Both the position numbers and the translations under genes were made by a program. From NCBI GenBank assembly GCA_002839445.1, contig PGYB01000002.1, positions 186,001 to 250,000 of the forward strand: 64,000 bases of DNA, in the 5' to 3' direction. The number at the start of each line of letters is the position of its first letter. The stretch's first letter is position 1. A model generated the notes under the pieces. The model made no database searches. It was given only the letters and a program-made list of their open reading frames with translations, and was not told the origin of the DNA. This document shows positions 33,133 to 41,903 of this stretch, piece after piece. Origin of the DNA: Candidatus Riflebacteria bacterium HGW-Riflebacteria-1 (lineage in GTDB: Bacteria; Muiribacteriota; Ozemobacteria; Ozemobacterales; Ozemobacteraceae).

Positions 33133-34103
33133 ATGAAGTCCGTGAAAAATTTGGCAATTTTATCGACAGTGCCGGCAATATCAACTTCGCGACAGGCAAA
33201 GTGTTGTTCCGGGCAGCTTTCGTTCTGGCCGTGCAGGCTGCATGGTTTGCAGGGAAGCGGTTCAGAAAGAACAAGAACGTTGCGTGCAGGCACCGGCGCG
33301 AAGCCAAGTGATGGGCAGGTCTGAAAATACAGCGCTGCTATTGGGGTGTTGACTGCCCGCGCCAGGTGCATGGGACCAGAGTCTGACGAAACCACCGCCG
33401 CGGCCAGATGTATTATGCCGGGCAGATGATGCAGTGAAAAACGGTTGCGCAGATCCATCGCTTTGAAGCTTGCCGGTAGAGGCGTGTTGCTGGTGCCAAT
33501 CAGCGCGGTGGTGTACGGCAGGCTGTTCTGCAACGCTTCAATGAGCTTTTCCGGAATATGCTTGCCGGGCTTTGACGCGTCAGGATGCAGCAGAATAAAG
33601 CCCTTTTCTTCGAGGCCCTGCTCGTGCAGAATTTTGCGGCAGTCGGCAAGGTAGGCCGGGCTGAGATTCAATGAAGCGTCAGGGTTGTCGAGGGTTACGC
33701 CGCAGACTTCGCCATATTTCTGCCAGACCGGGCGCTGGTCAGAGAGGCGCAAAGGATACTTGCCGCGAATAGCCAGCAGTTGTTCGCTGATATTGCGCTT
33801 TTGATAGACCCGGGTAATTGGCGCGCCAAGCAGTGAGCGCAACGCTATTGTTGAGAGTTTTCCCTGCAGATCAAATACCGCGCGGGCGTGCAGCTTTTTA
33901 AGCTGCGCTGCAAGCCTGATCAGACAGCCAGTGCCATTGTATAAATGCACATTTGCCGGCAGAAATTCGGCAAGTTGAGCCCAGCGACCGTGAATCACCA
34001 GGTGAACGTCGACGCCCTGCGCGGCAATGGCGCGAAGAGTGGGTACCGTGAGCAGAATGTCGCCCATGGCATTCAGGCGTAAAATTATCTCGGTATCTGG
34101 CAT
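33129..34103 (-). CDS. GT9 heptosyltransferase-family glycosyltransferase (WaaC-like)
   Basis: This 324-residue protein has GT9 motifs: EIILRLNAMGDILLTVPTLR near the N-terminus, FILLHPDASKPGKHIPEKLIE at about residue 177, VVSSDSGPMHLARAVNTPIAALYF and a cysteine-rich end (PCKPCSLHGQNESC). By position between waaA and waaF it could be heptosyltransferase I, which adds the first heptose to Kdo, but sequence reading alone cannot prove this. It overlaps waaA by 19 bases at its start and waaF as ATGA at its end. Confidence 0.88.
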   Translation of the reverse strand: MPDTEIILRLNAMGDILLTVPTLRAIAAQGVDVHLVIHGRWAQLAEFLPANVHLYNGTGCLIRLAAQLKKLHARAVFDLQGKLSTIALRSLLGAPITRVYQKRNISEQLLAIRGKYPLRLSDQRPVWQKYGEVCGVTLDNPDASLNLSPAYLADCRKILHEQGLEEKGFILLHPDASKPGKHIPEKLIEALQNSLPYTTALIGTSNTPLPASFKAMDLRNRFSLHHLPGIIHLAAAVVSSDSGPMHLARAVNTPIAALYFQTCPSLGFAPVPARNVLVLSEPLPCKPCSLHGQNESCPEQHFACREVDIAGTVDKIAKFFTDFI

Positions 34104-35263
34104 GGTGGCAGCAGGTTCATTTTCTGCAGGCTAGCGATGGTGCGGTGGCAGGCGCCTGACATCGAGTCGAGCACCTGGCGCGCGCGCGCGCCGTACTGTG
34201 CGAATGCGTCATGGTTGTTCATCCACAGACTGATGGTCTCACGCAGTTCATATGAGTTGTTTACTGTTATGACTGCCCGGGCCCGGTTCAGGGCCATCAT
34301 TTCGTAGCGAAAGTTGAAGGTGTTCGGCCCGGTGATTATAGGTTTGGCAAAGGCTGCCGGTTCCATGAGGTTGTGGCCGCCGCGCTTGATCAGACTGCCG
34401 CCGACGAATGCCAGCGCCGAAATCGCGTAGAGATTGCGTAGTTCTCCCATAGTATCAACGAGCAGAATTTTCTTAACTTCGGCTGGCTTGTCAGACAATT
34501 TCTGATAGTCGAGCTTGCGCTTTTTGAGAAGGCTTTCAAGCTCATCTATGCGCTTAACATGCCTGGGGGCAAGGATAACTGTGGCATCGAGGTCTTTCCA
34601 CAAGGGCTCGAGGGCGTCGAGTATCAGTTCTTCTTCGCCCGGGTGTGTGCTGCCAAACAGCAGTGCCGGACGCTCTGGTGCAATGCCGGCTTTTTCACGA
34701 ATTCTGCGGCTGTCTGGCGCTGTTTCAGCAATGTCGTATTTGAAACAGCCAAGAGTCTGCTGCTTGTCGGCAGACACGCCAAGAATTTTAAAGCGGCGCT
34801 GGTATTGCTTTTCTTGCGGAAATGCGAATGCCATGTTGCTGATGGCTGGCTCAAACAATGGCCAGGCAATGCGCATCAGCCGAACGGTTTTTTCGTTTAT
34901 CCGGCCATTGATAATGCCATAGGGAACGTTCTTGCGTGCCAGCGTATCAAGAAGAAGAGGCCAAATCTCTGTTTCGCTGATCAGCATGAGCTTTGGCTTA
35001 ATTCTTTCGATGAATGGAACAGTGAATGCCGGCAGCTCGATGGGCAGCAGCGTGGCAAACCCGCAGATTGCATCGACTTTAAGCTGCTGCAGGCCGTCAA
35101 GAGTGGTTGCTGTGCAGACAATGCGATCTTTACCGTAAAGCCTGGCCATCTCACGCAAAAACGGGCGAAGTGTGATAACTTCGCCAAGAGATGCACCGTG
35201 AATCCAGAAAGTGCCTTCTTCTGGCGCGGCATAATCTTCTGGCAGAATGCCTTTTCGCAGCAC
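34085..35263 (-). CDS. waaA: 3-deoxy-D-manno-octulosonic acid (Kdo) transferase; start uncertain, probably upstream of 35263
   Basis: WaaA adds Kdo from CMP-Kdo to lipid IVA at the inner membrane. From the first standard start codon (GTG at 35263) 392 residues follow, with WIHGASLGEVI (carrying the catalytic Glu), SETEIWPLLL, GIINGRI, LLFGSTHPGEEELI, LAPRHVKRIDE and GGHNLMEPAAFAKPIITGPN. In frame upstream the DNA encodes about 33 more residues typical of a WaaA N-terminus, including KSYQWLLRAIVELL and LFPPRR, but without ATG, GTG or TTG. An ATC at 35362 has GGAG nine bases ahead of it. Translation may start there or the sequence may hold an error. It overlaps the next GT9 gene by 19 bases. 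Confidence 0.9.
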   Translation of the reverse strand: MLRKGILPEDYAAPEEGTFWIHGASLGEVITLRPFLREMARLYGKDRIVCTATTLDGLQQLKVDAICGFATLLPIELPAFTVPFIERIKPKLMLISETEIWPLLLDTLARKNVPYGIINGRINEKTVRLMRIAWPLFEPAISNMAFAFPQEKQYQRRFKILGVSADKQQTLGCFKYDIAETAPDSRRIREKAGIAPERPALLFGSTHPGEEELILDALEPLWKDLDATVILAPRHVKRIDELESLLKKRKLDYQKLSDKPAEVKKILLVDTMGELRNLYAISALAFVGGSLIKRGGHNLMEPAAFAKPIITGPNTFNFRYEMMALNRARAVITVNNSYELRETISLWMNNHDAFAQYGARARQVLDSMSGACHRTIASLQKMNLLPPCQIPR

Positions 35264-35397
35264 AAACTCATCTTTTTCGATGCGTCGCGGCGGAAAAAGG
35301 TCGAGAAGTTCGACTATTGCCCGCAGCAGCCACTGATATGATTTAAGATAGATTCTGCCGATTTTGAATTTCTCCAGTCCGATTGTCTGTGTATACT

Positions 35398-35426
35398 ATT
35401 TAGCCTGTTCAGGGCTGATAAGTCAA
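35398..35426 (-). promoter_or_regulatory. Possible promoter of the waaA-GT9-arfB-smr operon
   Basis: On the minus strand TTGACT (35426-35421), a 17-nt spacer and CTAAAT (35403-35398) lie in the waaA-lpxL gap. Transcription would begin near 35390, just upstream of the proposed non-ATG waaA start. Confidence 0.4.
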
Positions 35427-35475
35427 AGGTCATCTTTCGTCTTTATTGTCGCGCAAAATTTGTCGCGCCGTATTT

Positions 35476-36438
35476 CTATCTGTTTACTGATGCTTTGCTG
35501 GAATCAGCTTTAATTGCGAGTTGCGCCCATGGATTGGCGGGTGCGTCGTCCGGTTGCGTTTTCCAGCGCCGATGTAGCCAGAACCAGTTGTGCGGCTGTT
35601 GCCGAACCAGGTCCTCGAGCAGCGCGGTATATCTGGCTGTGATCTGGCGTTGCCCTTCGTCATTGTTCGCGTATTCTTCGGGCTGGATCGCCGGGTAAAT
35701 CTTTAACAGATGCTTGCCGGCGAAGTTGGGAAACATGAACAGCGGCACTATCGGCGCGCCAGTTTTGAGGGCGAGCTGGGCCGGGCCAGTTGGCGCTGAG
35801 GCCCAGTGCTTGAAAAAGCGCACAAAAATGCCCTGTTTGCCGTTATCCTGATCAACCATCAGAGCAAGAATTTCTCCTTTGCGTAGCGCGCGCAGAATTT
35901 CTCTTATGCCGAACCCGGAGTCAGTCGTTTTGCCGCCGAATCTCTGGCGCATGTTTTCCATCCAGGTATCAACATAATGGTTGTTCTGGCGTCTGACCAC
36001 AGTGCATACCGGGTAGCCATTGATTGCCAGCCATTGCGGTATCATTTCCCACAGGCCAAAGTGCCCTGAAACAATTATTGTGCCTCGATTAAGAGCCAGT
36101 GCATCGTCGAGATGTTCAAGCCCGCTGATTTCTATCTTGTCGAGAAGCTTTTCTCGGCTGATGCAGGCCAGAGAAGCCATTTCGAAAGCATTAAGCAAAA
36201 AATGCCGAAAAACTTTTTCTGCCATCTGTTCGGCCTCGCTTTGCGACATGCCGAGATGGAGTTGCAGGCTTGCTCTGACTTCGCGGCGCCGCAGTCCTGC
36301 AATTCTGCAGGCGAGAATGGTCAGCAAGCTGGCCAGATACTTTTTGCGCGACAACGACATGCTGTTGCAGCTGCGGGCAAGAAGGTCAAGCAGCCATGCC
36401 TGCAGGCGATGAAAGAGGTTCTTCAGCAGCTGTTTCAA
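35476..36438 (-). CDS. lpxL: Lipid A biosynthesis lauroyl/myristoyl acyltransferase
   Basis: This 320-residue protein belongs to the LpxL/LpxM (HtrB) family that adds secondary acyl chains to Kdo2-lipid IVA. The catalytic HX4E motif is in IVSGHFGLWEM (about residue 122), followed by VCTVVRRQNNHYVDTW, LALMVDQDNGKQGIFV and the conserved basic FFKHWASAPTGPAQLALKTGAPIVP region (read in parts). It ends with HNWFWLHRRWKTQP. An N-terminal amphipathic/membrane segment is present. Its start overlaps the stop of the DUF362 gene as ATGA. Family members differ in acyl preference, so LpxL rather than LpxM is a best guess. Confidence 0.9.
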   Translation of the reverse strand: MKQLLKNLFHRLQAWLLDLLARSCNSMSLSRKKYLASLLTILACRIAGLRRREVRASLQLHLGMSQSEAEQMAEKVFRHFLLNAFEMASLACISREKLLDKIEISGLEHLDDALALNRGTIIVSGHFGLWEMIPQWLAINGYPVCTVVRRQNNHYVDTWMENMRQRFGGKTTDSGFGIREILRALRKGEILALMVDQDNGKQGIFVRFFKHWASAPTGPAQLALKTGAPIVPLFMFPNFAGKHLLKIYPAIQPEEYANNDEGQRQITARYTALLEDLVRQQPHNWFWLHRRWKTQPDDAPANPWAQLAIKADSSKASVNR

Positions 36439-37613
36439 TTTTTTCGGTTCCTGAGTTTGCCCTTTAATCCGCGCATTTTGAAGATAAGGCCAAGCAACAG
36501 GCTTGTTTTCATCTCAATGGCGTCGACAGGGCATACTTCCATGCAGCAGAAGCAGGATATGCAGCGATCGCGGTTAAACTCAGCGCCGGTATCAGCGATT
36601 TCTATAGCAGCAGCCGGGCAAATCTTTTTGCATCTACCGCATTTGATACAGAGGTCAGGCAACAGAGCAGGCCCTGCCCAAAAAAATCTGCGGGCAAAAT
36701 TGAGCAGGAACTCTGGTATAAACGAAATCGGCGCCAGCCTGGGCACGCGGTAGTCCAGCATTTTGAGATTGGCGATCGGCTCACCAGTCAGTTCGATCTG
36801 GTCGAGTGAAGTTGCGCCCCAGCCAATTTCTCGGCAGCGTTTCAGCATGGGAATCGTGTCGGGGTCAAGTCCAACAATGCCGCAGAAACCAAGATCAACA
36901 GTGACTGGCGAAGTGGCGGCCAGCAGCGCGCCGGGCGTGACGACTCTACCGCCGGCCGGGCCCTGACCGTCCATGCCTTCGATGGCATCCATTATGGTTA
37001 AGCCGCATGGCAGCTGTTTTGCGAGATCGGTAATGAAGTTGGAAAATTCGACTGGCCGCGGAAAAGTCTTGTGCCACTGTGCCTTTGCCAGACCGGGTAG
37101 AAGCCCGAAGAGATTTTTCATGGCACCGGTAATGCGTGTGAGATTGTGCGTTTTCATTTTGGGAAGGTTTATCACCAGGTCGGCGTCGAAGTAGTGTCTG
37201 GTAACATAGACAGTCAGCTGTTTTCTGTTGCTGACAAAATTGACCGGAGTTTTGTCGTCGTTTTCAAAGCAGATCAGCTCGGCGCCGCTGTTGGCAGCAG
37301 CCGTGGCGAAACCGGTTTTGTTCCAGAATTCTTCGGTGCGCCCGAAAATAGAGGGTGGACTGTCGCCGATAAACACACGTGCCCCGGCGTCGCGGCATAC
37401 TCTTGCTACTGCCTCAATGACCGCCGGGTGGGTGGTTGCCGCTTTGTCAGGGTCTTTGCAGCTGAGCATGTTCGGCTTGATCAAGACCCGCTGCCCCGGC
37501 CTGACAAACGCTTCAATGCCGCCAAGCGGTGCCAGCAGACGTTTTATTGTGTCATCGACCAATGCCTGGTCGTAAGAATTACACTTTTGCAATGATAAAA
37601 CAGCTTTTGTCAT
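36435..37613 (-). CDS. DUF362 protein with C-terminal two-[4Fe-4S] ferredoxin domain
   Basis: This 392-residue protein has an N-terminal DUF362 domain, with VLIKPNMLSCKDPDKAATTHP (read in two parts, residues about 43-63), GDSPPSIFG and LPKMKTHNLTRITGAMKNLFGLLPG. A ferredoxin domain follows near residues 320-375, with CIKCGRCKKICP and CISCFCCMEVCP, eight cysteines for two clusters. Such proteins are inferred redox or cofactor enzymes; no reaction is established. The stop overlaps the lpxL start as ATGA, so it is co-translated with lipid A acylation. It lies four bases after the next unknown gene. Confidence 0.92.
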   Translation of the reverse strand: MTKAVLSLQKCNSYDQALVDDTIKRLLAPLGGIEAFVRPGQRVLIKPNMLSCKDPDKAATTHPAVIEAVARVCRDAGARVFIGDSPPSIFGRTEEFWNKTGFATAAANSGAELICFENDDKTPVNFVSNRKQLTVYVTRHYFDADLVINLPKMKTHNLTRITGAMKNLFGLLPGLAKAQWHKTFPRPVEFSNFITDLAKQLPCGLTIMDAIEGMDGQGPAGGRVVTPGALLAATSPVTVDLGFCGIVGLDPDTIPMLKRCREIGWGATSLDQIELTGEPIANLKMLDYRVPRLAPISFIPEFLLNFARRFFWAGPALLPDLCIKCGRCKKICPAAAIEIADTGAEFNRDRCISCFCCMEVCPVDAIEMKTSLLLGLIFKMRGLKGKLRNRKN

Positions 37614-37616
37614 TTC

Positions 37617-38606
37617 TTATTCGCCGTTCTGGTAAACTATCGGGTGGTTGAGATTGTGCTCTGGTATCAGCGGTGGTGGTTGCGGGCCACTGCCGGCCTG
37701 CGGTTCGAGCGGCAGGCTCTGTATCAGCGGGTAGTCAGCGTAGGGTCGGCGTTGCAGAATCTGCCGCGGCCATGGGGTTACTTCGAGCCCTTCTTCGCGT
37801 TCTATAATTATGCATTGGTTCAGATACACTGTGTTAGAAAGAATCTGGGCAAACGGCACGTTGCGAAATGATGCGTAGACCGGAAAGTGCAGGTCGCGTG
37901 GGAACTGTATCGGCACTTTGCCACCAAGCGAGATCTTGCGAAGAATAAATTGAATGTCGTCACCACGTGAGATGATGACTCCGGCCTTGTTAAGCCCGGG
38001 GTAGCGCAGAGTAAGCAGTCCGGGGGAGCTTTTTTTCATGCGGGCGAGCACTTCTGTCCATTCTTCGCCGGATGGTTGCACCGGTAGAACCAGAAGTAGA
38101 GGGCCAACGACCGCGAAGCGGTGGTGCTGCGGCAGAATTTTGCGCAGCAGGCTTTTTATGTTCGCGGCGTGACTGCCGGGAACCACCGCGCCGCCAGCCT
38201 GAAAATGCATCAGGGCCTGGTAGCCAAAGCCGTGCGCGAGCAGTTCTACTGCTTCCCAGAGGGCGATCGGGTGCCCGAAAAATGACCAGTCACGGTGATT
38301 GCGTGCTCGTTTTGGCGGATTAAGGTATATTTCGGCGAATGTCTGCGTTGAACTTTTTTTAAACAGTATGCTTTCGCGTCTGATCTGCTCTACATACCAC
38401 TCGTCATCAAGGCGCATCTTGTCGATAACGTGATGTCGCTGATTCTGGTAATAGATCAGGGCGCGCGGGTTATCGCCATGATACAGAATAGCCCTTATTC
38501 GCGGCTCATCGCCTTTGATGACCGAATATTGTGCCAGAGCCGCGCAGTCTGCCAGAGCGATACATGCCAGCACCATAAAGACGAGGGTTCTGCCGCTTAT
38601 TTTCAC
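37617..38606 (-). CDS. Exported protein of unknown function, PilP/GspC-like N-terminus
   Basis: A 329-residue protein with a signal peptide (cleavage near ALAQ). The N-terminal mature segment, DEPRIRAILYHGDNPRALIYYQNQRHHVIDKM, then EWYVEQIRRESILFKK, resembles the periplasmic HR domain seen in GspC/PilP-type proteins. Residues about 210-270 have a secretin N/STN-like pattern (DIQFILRKISLGGKVPIQFP, FRNVPFAQILSNTVYLNQCIII), and the tail is Pro-rich. It could be a pilus or secretion accessory factor, but no pilus genes are next to it. The start is a GTG overlapping the stop of the upstream coiled-coil gene (GTGA). Confidence 0.6.
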   Translation of the reverse strand: MKISGRTLVFMVLACIALADCAALAQYSVIKGDEPRIRAILYHGDNPRALIYYQNQRHHVIDKMRLDDEWYVEQIRRESILFKKSSTQTFAEIYLNPPKRARNHRDWSFFGHPIALWEAVELLAHGFGYQALMHFQAGGAVVPGSHAANIKSLLRKILPQHHRFAVVGPLLLVLPVQPSGEEWTEVLARMKKSSPGLLTLRYPGLNKAGVIISRGDDIQFILRKISLGGKVPIQFPRDLHFPVYASFRNVPFAQILSNTVYLNQCIIIEREEGLEVTPWPRQILQRRPYADYPLIQSLPLEPQAGSGPQPPPLIPEHNLNHPIVYQNGE

Positions 38607-39415
38607 TCGTTTTCGGCCTCCTCAGAGGCTTTTATTTGAGCTTCTTTAGACTCGCGATAAAATGACTTGATCCGACCTGGTCGATAAGGGCGGTGCCGTT
38701 CTTTTGCCGCGCGTGCCTCAACTTCTTCGTCGCTTTCGGCAACAGCTGTTGCGCTTGCTTGAGCTTGCAGCTGCTTTGGCGGTGTGGGTCTGCCCGGAAC
38801 TTTGCTCTGAACAGAGTCTTTGCGATTGTTCGCGAACAGCTGCTTCTGTAGTTTCAGCGCGCGGTCAAACTGTTCGGGGGTCAGACTCGCGATTGCCTGC
38901 CCCGGCGCGCCAGGCGCGACGCTACCACCGATAAGCGCGAGCAGTTCTTCGCTGGCCTTTATCTTGTCTTCGGTTTCCTTGAGGCCGGTCAGCAGTTGCA
39001 GGCGTTCATTTGGTCCGGGATTGGCAGCGAGCAGCTTTTCGAGCTCTGATTTGTTGCTTTTCAGCTGCTCAAGATTTTTGACTGAGATGCTGCAAGACTT
39101 TTCGAGGCTGCTGATATCGTTGCTTTTCTTTTCCATTTCGATTTTAACTGCCTTTTCGCGCATTTTTTTGAAATCGGGCAATTGTGGCTTGAATTTCTTG
39201 GTGCGCGTTTGCTCAGCAGCAGGTTGCCCGGTGGCCGGGTCTATCGGCATGCTGGGCTCATTGATACCCTTTTTGTCGGTTGATTGCTGCCCTGCCAGAT
39301 TCATCCAGTCGGGAAACCTTGTCATGGTTTCATCGGCTCTGACATTGACACAAAACAGCATGGCAACAATCGCCAGCATGTATTTGCAACAGGTTGTTGA
39401 ACGCGATATTATCAT
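38603..39415 (-). CDS. Exported Pro/Ala-rich coiled-coil protein of unknown function
   Basis: The start is taken at the ATG at 39415 (270 residues); a longer open frame upstream is rich in rare aromatic runs and looks untranslated. A signal peptide (YMLAIVAMLFCVNVRA) is followed by a polar linker, a coiled coil (residues about 85-165), a Gly/Pro segment and a basic tail (HRPYRPGRIKSFYRE). No family is recognised. Its stop overlaps the next gene's GTG start (GTGA), so it pairs with the PilP/GspC-like protein. Both could work together in the periplasm. Confidence 0.55.
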   Translation of the reverse strand: MIISRSTTCCKYMLAIVAMLFCVNVRADETMTRFPDWMNLAGQQSTDKKGINEPSMPIDPATGQPAAEQTRTKKFKPQLPDFKKMREKAVKIEMEKKSNDISSLEKSCSISVKNLEQLKSNKSELEKLLAANPGPNERLQLLTGLKETEDKIKASEELLALIGGSVAPGAPGQAIASLTPEQFDRALKLQKQLFANNRKDSVQSKVPGRPTPPKQLQAQASATAVAESDEEVEARAAKERHRPYRPGRIKSFYRESKEAQIKASEEAENE

Positions 39416-39607
39416 ACTCAGAGTTGTACCATAAAAAAACAGCCAATGCAAAATTATGATAGGTGCAGATCTGCGCAAACAAAAAAAAAAGTGCATGGCG
39501 CGCAGCCAAATTTTAATCACCAGCGTCCGTCGTGTGTGGCGGTGTGCTGCCAAAGCGCGGGTACTTGCGAAATAAATGGAAATGGTTATGATCAAAGAGG
39601 GGAACAG

Positions 39608-40069
39608 ATGAAACTAAAAACTATACAACCTGAGCAGGTTTTTTTTCGCTTTAAAAAACCGCGCTACCTGAGAGTGATCAGAGACAACACCGAAGAAATA
39701 GCTCGCCGGATGGGCTTCGAAGAAGATCAGATATTTGAGTTGTCCATGGCGGTTGACGAAGCCTATACGAATGCCATAGAACACAGCGGAAAGGTGGGTG
39801 GCGAGTCTGAACTCGAAATCGAATACCTGATTTACGAGAACAGGCTTGAAGTCTCTGTTAAAGACTCAGGGTGCGGGTTTGATTCCACGCGCCTTGAAAT
39901 CCCGAAAACACTGAAGGGTCTGCATTCGTGCCGCGGTCGTGGGCTGGGGCTTATCCGCATGCTCTCTGACGGCTTCGAACTCCGCTCAAAACCGGGCGTT
40001 GGCACGCTGATCAAAATCATCAAGTATCTGCAGAGTCGCCAGCGAATCGGAGTGGCAGCTCTTGGCTGA
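39608..40069 (+). CDS. RsbW/SpoIIAB-type anti-sigma regulatory factor (HATPase)
   Basis: The start is set at the ATG at 39608 (153 residues), with AGAGGGG just ahead; upstream frame is unlikely. It is a single GHKL ATPase domain: N box MAVDEAYTNAIEHS (about residues 47-60), G1 VKDSGCGFD (about 85-93), G2 GRGLGLIRMLSDGF (about 111-124). Such kinases bind sigma factors and phosphorylate anti-anti-sigma partners. No STAS antagonist, SpoIIE phosphatase or sigma factor lies next to it. The FliA-type factor is 15 kb away, so its target is unknown. It converges on the AAA+ gene. Confidence 0.85.
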   Translation: MKLKTIQPEQVFFRFKKPRYLRVIRDNTEEIARRMGFEEDQIFELSMAVDEAYTNAIEHSGKVGGESELEIEYLIYENRLEVSVKDSGCGFDSTRLEIPKTLKGLHSCRGRGLGLIRMLSDGFELRSKPGVGTLIKIIKYLQSRQRIGVAALG

Positions 40070-40088
40070 AGATGGCTGAATCTGGCTG

Positions 40089-41888
40089 TTATTCGCTGAT
40101 TTCCAGTTTCAGCTCGTTCATACGCTTTTTGATTTTGTCGATTTCCAGCCGGGCAAATTTTTCGGGCAGAAAGCGCTGGTCGGTGCATTCAATCACAGCG
40201 GCCAGATCCATGTATTCAAGCCTGGCCGAGTGCGCCATCGGGCGATAAGCCTGTATGGCTTCTTTGATGAAATGCCCGACCGGTTTGCGTTCCGGGGCAT
40301 TGTCTTCCTGCAGCTCGAACATGCGCGAAGCCATGATCAGTATGCCTTCCATTTCGTTGCCGCCGATTTCAATGTTTTCAGGAAACTCTGGTATGTCGCC
40401 GTCAGCGATGCTGACCTTGTTTTTGCGCGCCAGGGCTTTAAACAGCGCCTGCTTGTCTTCTTTTGTCTGCGGTGCGAACAACGGAATATGCACGTCGAGA
40501 CGACCGACGCGTTTAAGGTCGACTTCGAGCAGGTCGGGGCGAGAAGTGGCGAAAATCCAGAATATGCGGCCGCGATTGCGGGTGTCAGCCATTTCGCGTG
40601 CCAGCATCGCGTAGATGCGCCCCGAAACTCCCGAATCGCCTGAGTTGCCGTCGCGCTTGCCGGCAACCTGATCGGCTTCGTCGATAAAGACGATGACCTG
40701 GCCCATGGCGTGCAGAATTTTAAAAATAGCTTCGAGATTGCCTTCAGTCGCGCCAACCCATTTATCGCGGAAATTTTTGATTTCTACACATGGCACGCCG
40801 GCTTCACCAGCGAAACATTCAACCAGATAGGTTTTGCCTGTTCCAATGCGGCCATTGAACAGATAGCCCATCGGCAGCGCCTTGATTTTACCGCGCTTCA
40901 TCAGATCAGCATCTTGACGCAACCAGGCTTTGGCCTCGCCGTGCCCGGCGACGTCGTCGAGCGTTCTTGTTGATTCGACAAAGACAATGCGCCCGCTCGC
41001 CGACTTTTCGATCATCTCTTTTTTGACTTCGCGCAGGTAATCCATGGTAATGCGCCGATTGTTCTTGATTGCGCGCTCAATCAGGTTCTGCACATCAATG
41101 CACGAAAGCCCTTCCAGCTTCTGCGCCAGCGACTCACGGTCGACATCGCAGATGCTCGAAAAATCGGATATCGCCGCCGTGACCGATTGAACGAAATTCA
41201 GCACCTGATCAGCGTCAGGCAGCTCGATCTGAATCTTCGCCGAACGCGGGTTTTCAACAAGCTGACGATTCAAGTCGTTGAGATTCTCAGCAATCAGACA
41301 GGTTGTTACGTAAGCGTTGTTAATATTGGGATCTGAAGCCCAATCGAAAACGCGAATCAGCGTTTCGACAGATTCAGCGCTGGTATAGGCTATTTCGGCG
41401 CGGGGCAGCAGATATTGGGTGTATTCGACAATAACCGCCACTCGCATCGGGTTGGCTTTGGTTTTGCCGTCTTTGTCAAGACTGGTGCGGGTCAGACCAT
41501 GTCTGATAAAGCGGTCTATAAGTGCCAGCGCTTTTTTGGGATCTTTGGGAAGGGCGTTGCCAACTTCGAGAGTCGCTTCGCCGCCCGCTGCTCCGCTGGT
41601 GTAAGCGGTGCGATGAAAGCTGTCAAACGCTCTGAGAAAGTTAAAGAAAAGCTCGCCGCCCTTGGTGGTTCTTATGCCGTGCCCGCGGTCGTAACAGATG
41701 ACCACTTCAAATGGCGCAAACATAACATTGGTCAGAAAATCTTTTAAAGAAAGGCTGTGCAGCTTGTTACCGTTCTCTGCTTTATAAGAAACCCAGTCGT
41801 CGACATTTCCGTATAATACGAACTGGCTTATTGAGCCGCTCTTGAAGATTTCGGCCATTTCGCTGGCCCACCCGGGGTAATTTGCCAT
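40089..41888 (-). CDS. AAA+ ATPase (Ycf46-like), final gene of the PspA/ABC/OmpA module
   Basis: This 599-residue protein has a degenerate N-terminal ATPase-like region (PFEVVICYDRGHGIRTTKGG near residue 57; VAVIVEYTQYLLP near 148) and an active C-terminal AAA+ domain. The latter has Walker A NGRIGTGKTYLVE (about 345-357), Walker B VIVFIDEADQVAG (about 398-410), sensor 1 IFATSRPDLLEVD and the arginine-containing RVGRLDVHIPLF. The arrangement is like Ycf46-type ATPases. It is not of the PspF (sigma-54 activator) type; no GAFTGA loop is present. It lies 16 bases after the two-TM coiled-coil gene, at the end of the module, and is probably a remodeller or ATP-driven regulator for it. Confidence 0.85.
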   Translation of the reverse strand: MANYPGWASEMAEIFKSGSISQFVLYGNVDDWVSYKAENGNKLHSLSLKDFLTNVMFAPFEVVICYDRGHGIRTTKGGELFFNFLRAFDSFHRTAYTSGAAGGEATLEVGNALPKDPKKALALIDRFIRHGLTRTSLDKDGKTKANPMRVAVIVEYTQYLLPRAEIAYTSAESVETLIRVFDWASDPNINNAYVTTCLIAENLNDLNRQLVENPRSAKIQIELPDADQVLNFVQSVTAAISDFSSICDVDRESLAQKLEGLSCIDVQNLIERAIKNNRRITMDYLREVKKEMIEKSASGRIVFVESTRTLDDVAGHGEAKAWLRQDADLMKRGKIKALPMGYLFNGRIGTGKTYLVECFAGEAGVPCVEIKNFRDKWVGATEGNLEAIFKILHAMGQVIVFIDEADQVAGKRDGNSGDSGVSGRIYAMLAREMADTRNRGRIFWIFATSRPDLLEVDLKRVGRLDVHIPLFAPQTKEDKQALFKALARKNKVSIADGDIPEFPENIEIGGNEMEGILIMASRMFELQEDNAPERKPVGHFIKEAIQAYRPMAHSARLEYMDLAAVIECTDQRFLPEKFARLEIDKIKKRMNELKLEISE

Positions 41889-41903
41889 GGCTGCTTTTTC
41901 CTT

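Noticed and set aside
40089..41888. AAA+ protein considered as a PspF-type sigma-54 activator
   Set aside because: No GAFTGA loop and no C-terminal helix-turn-helix; the domain layout is that of a classical AAA+ ATPase.
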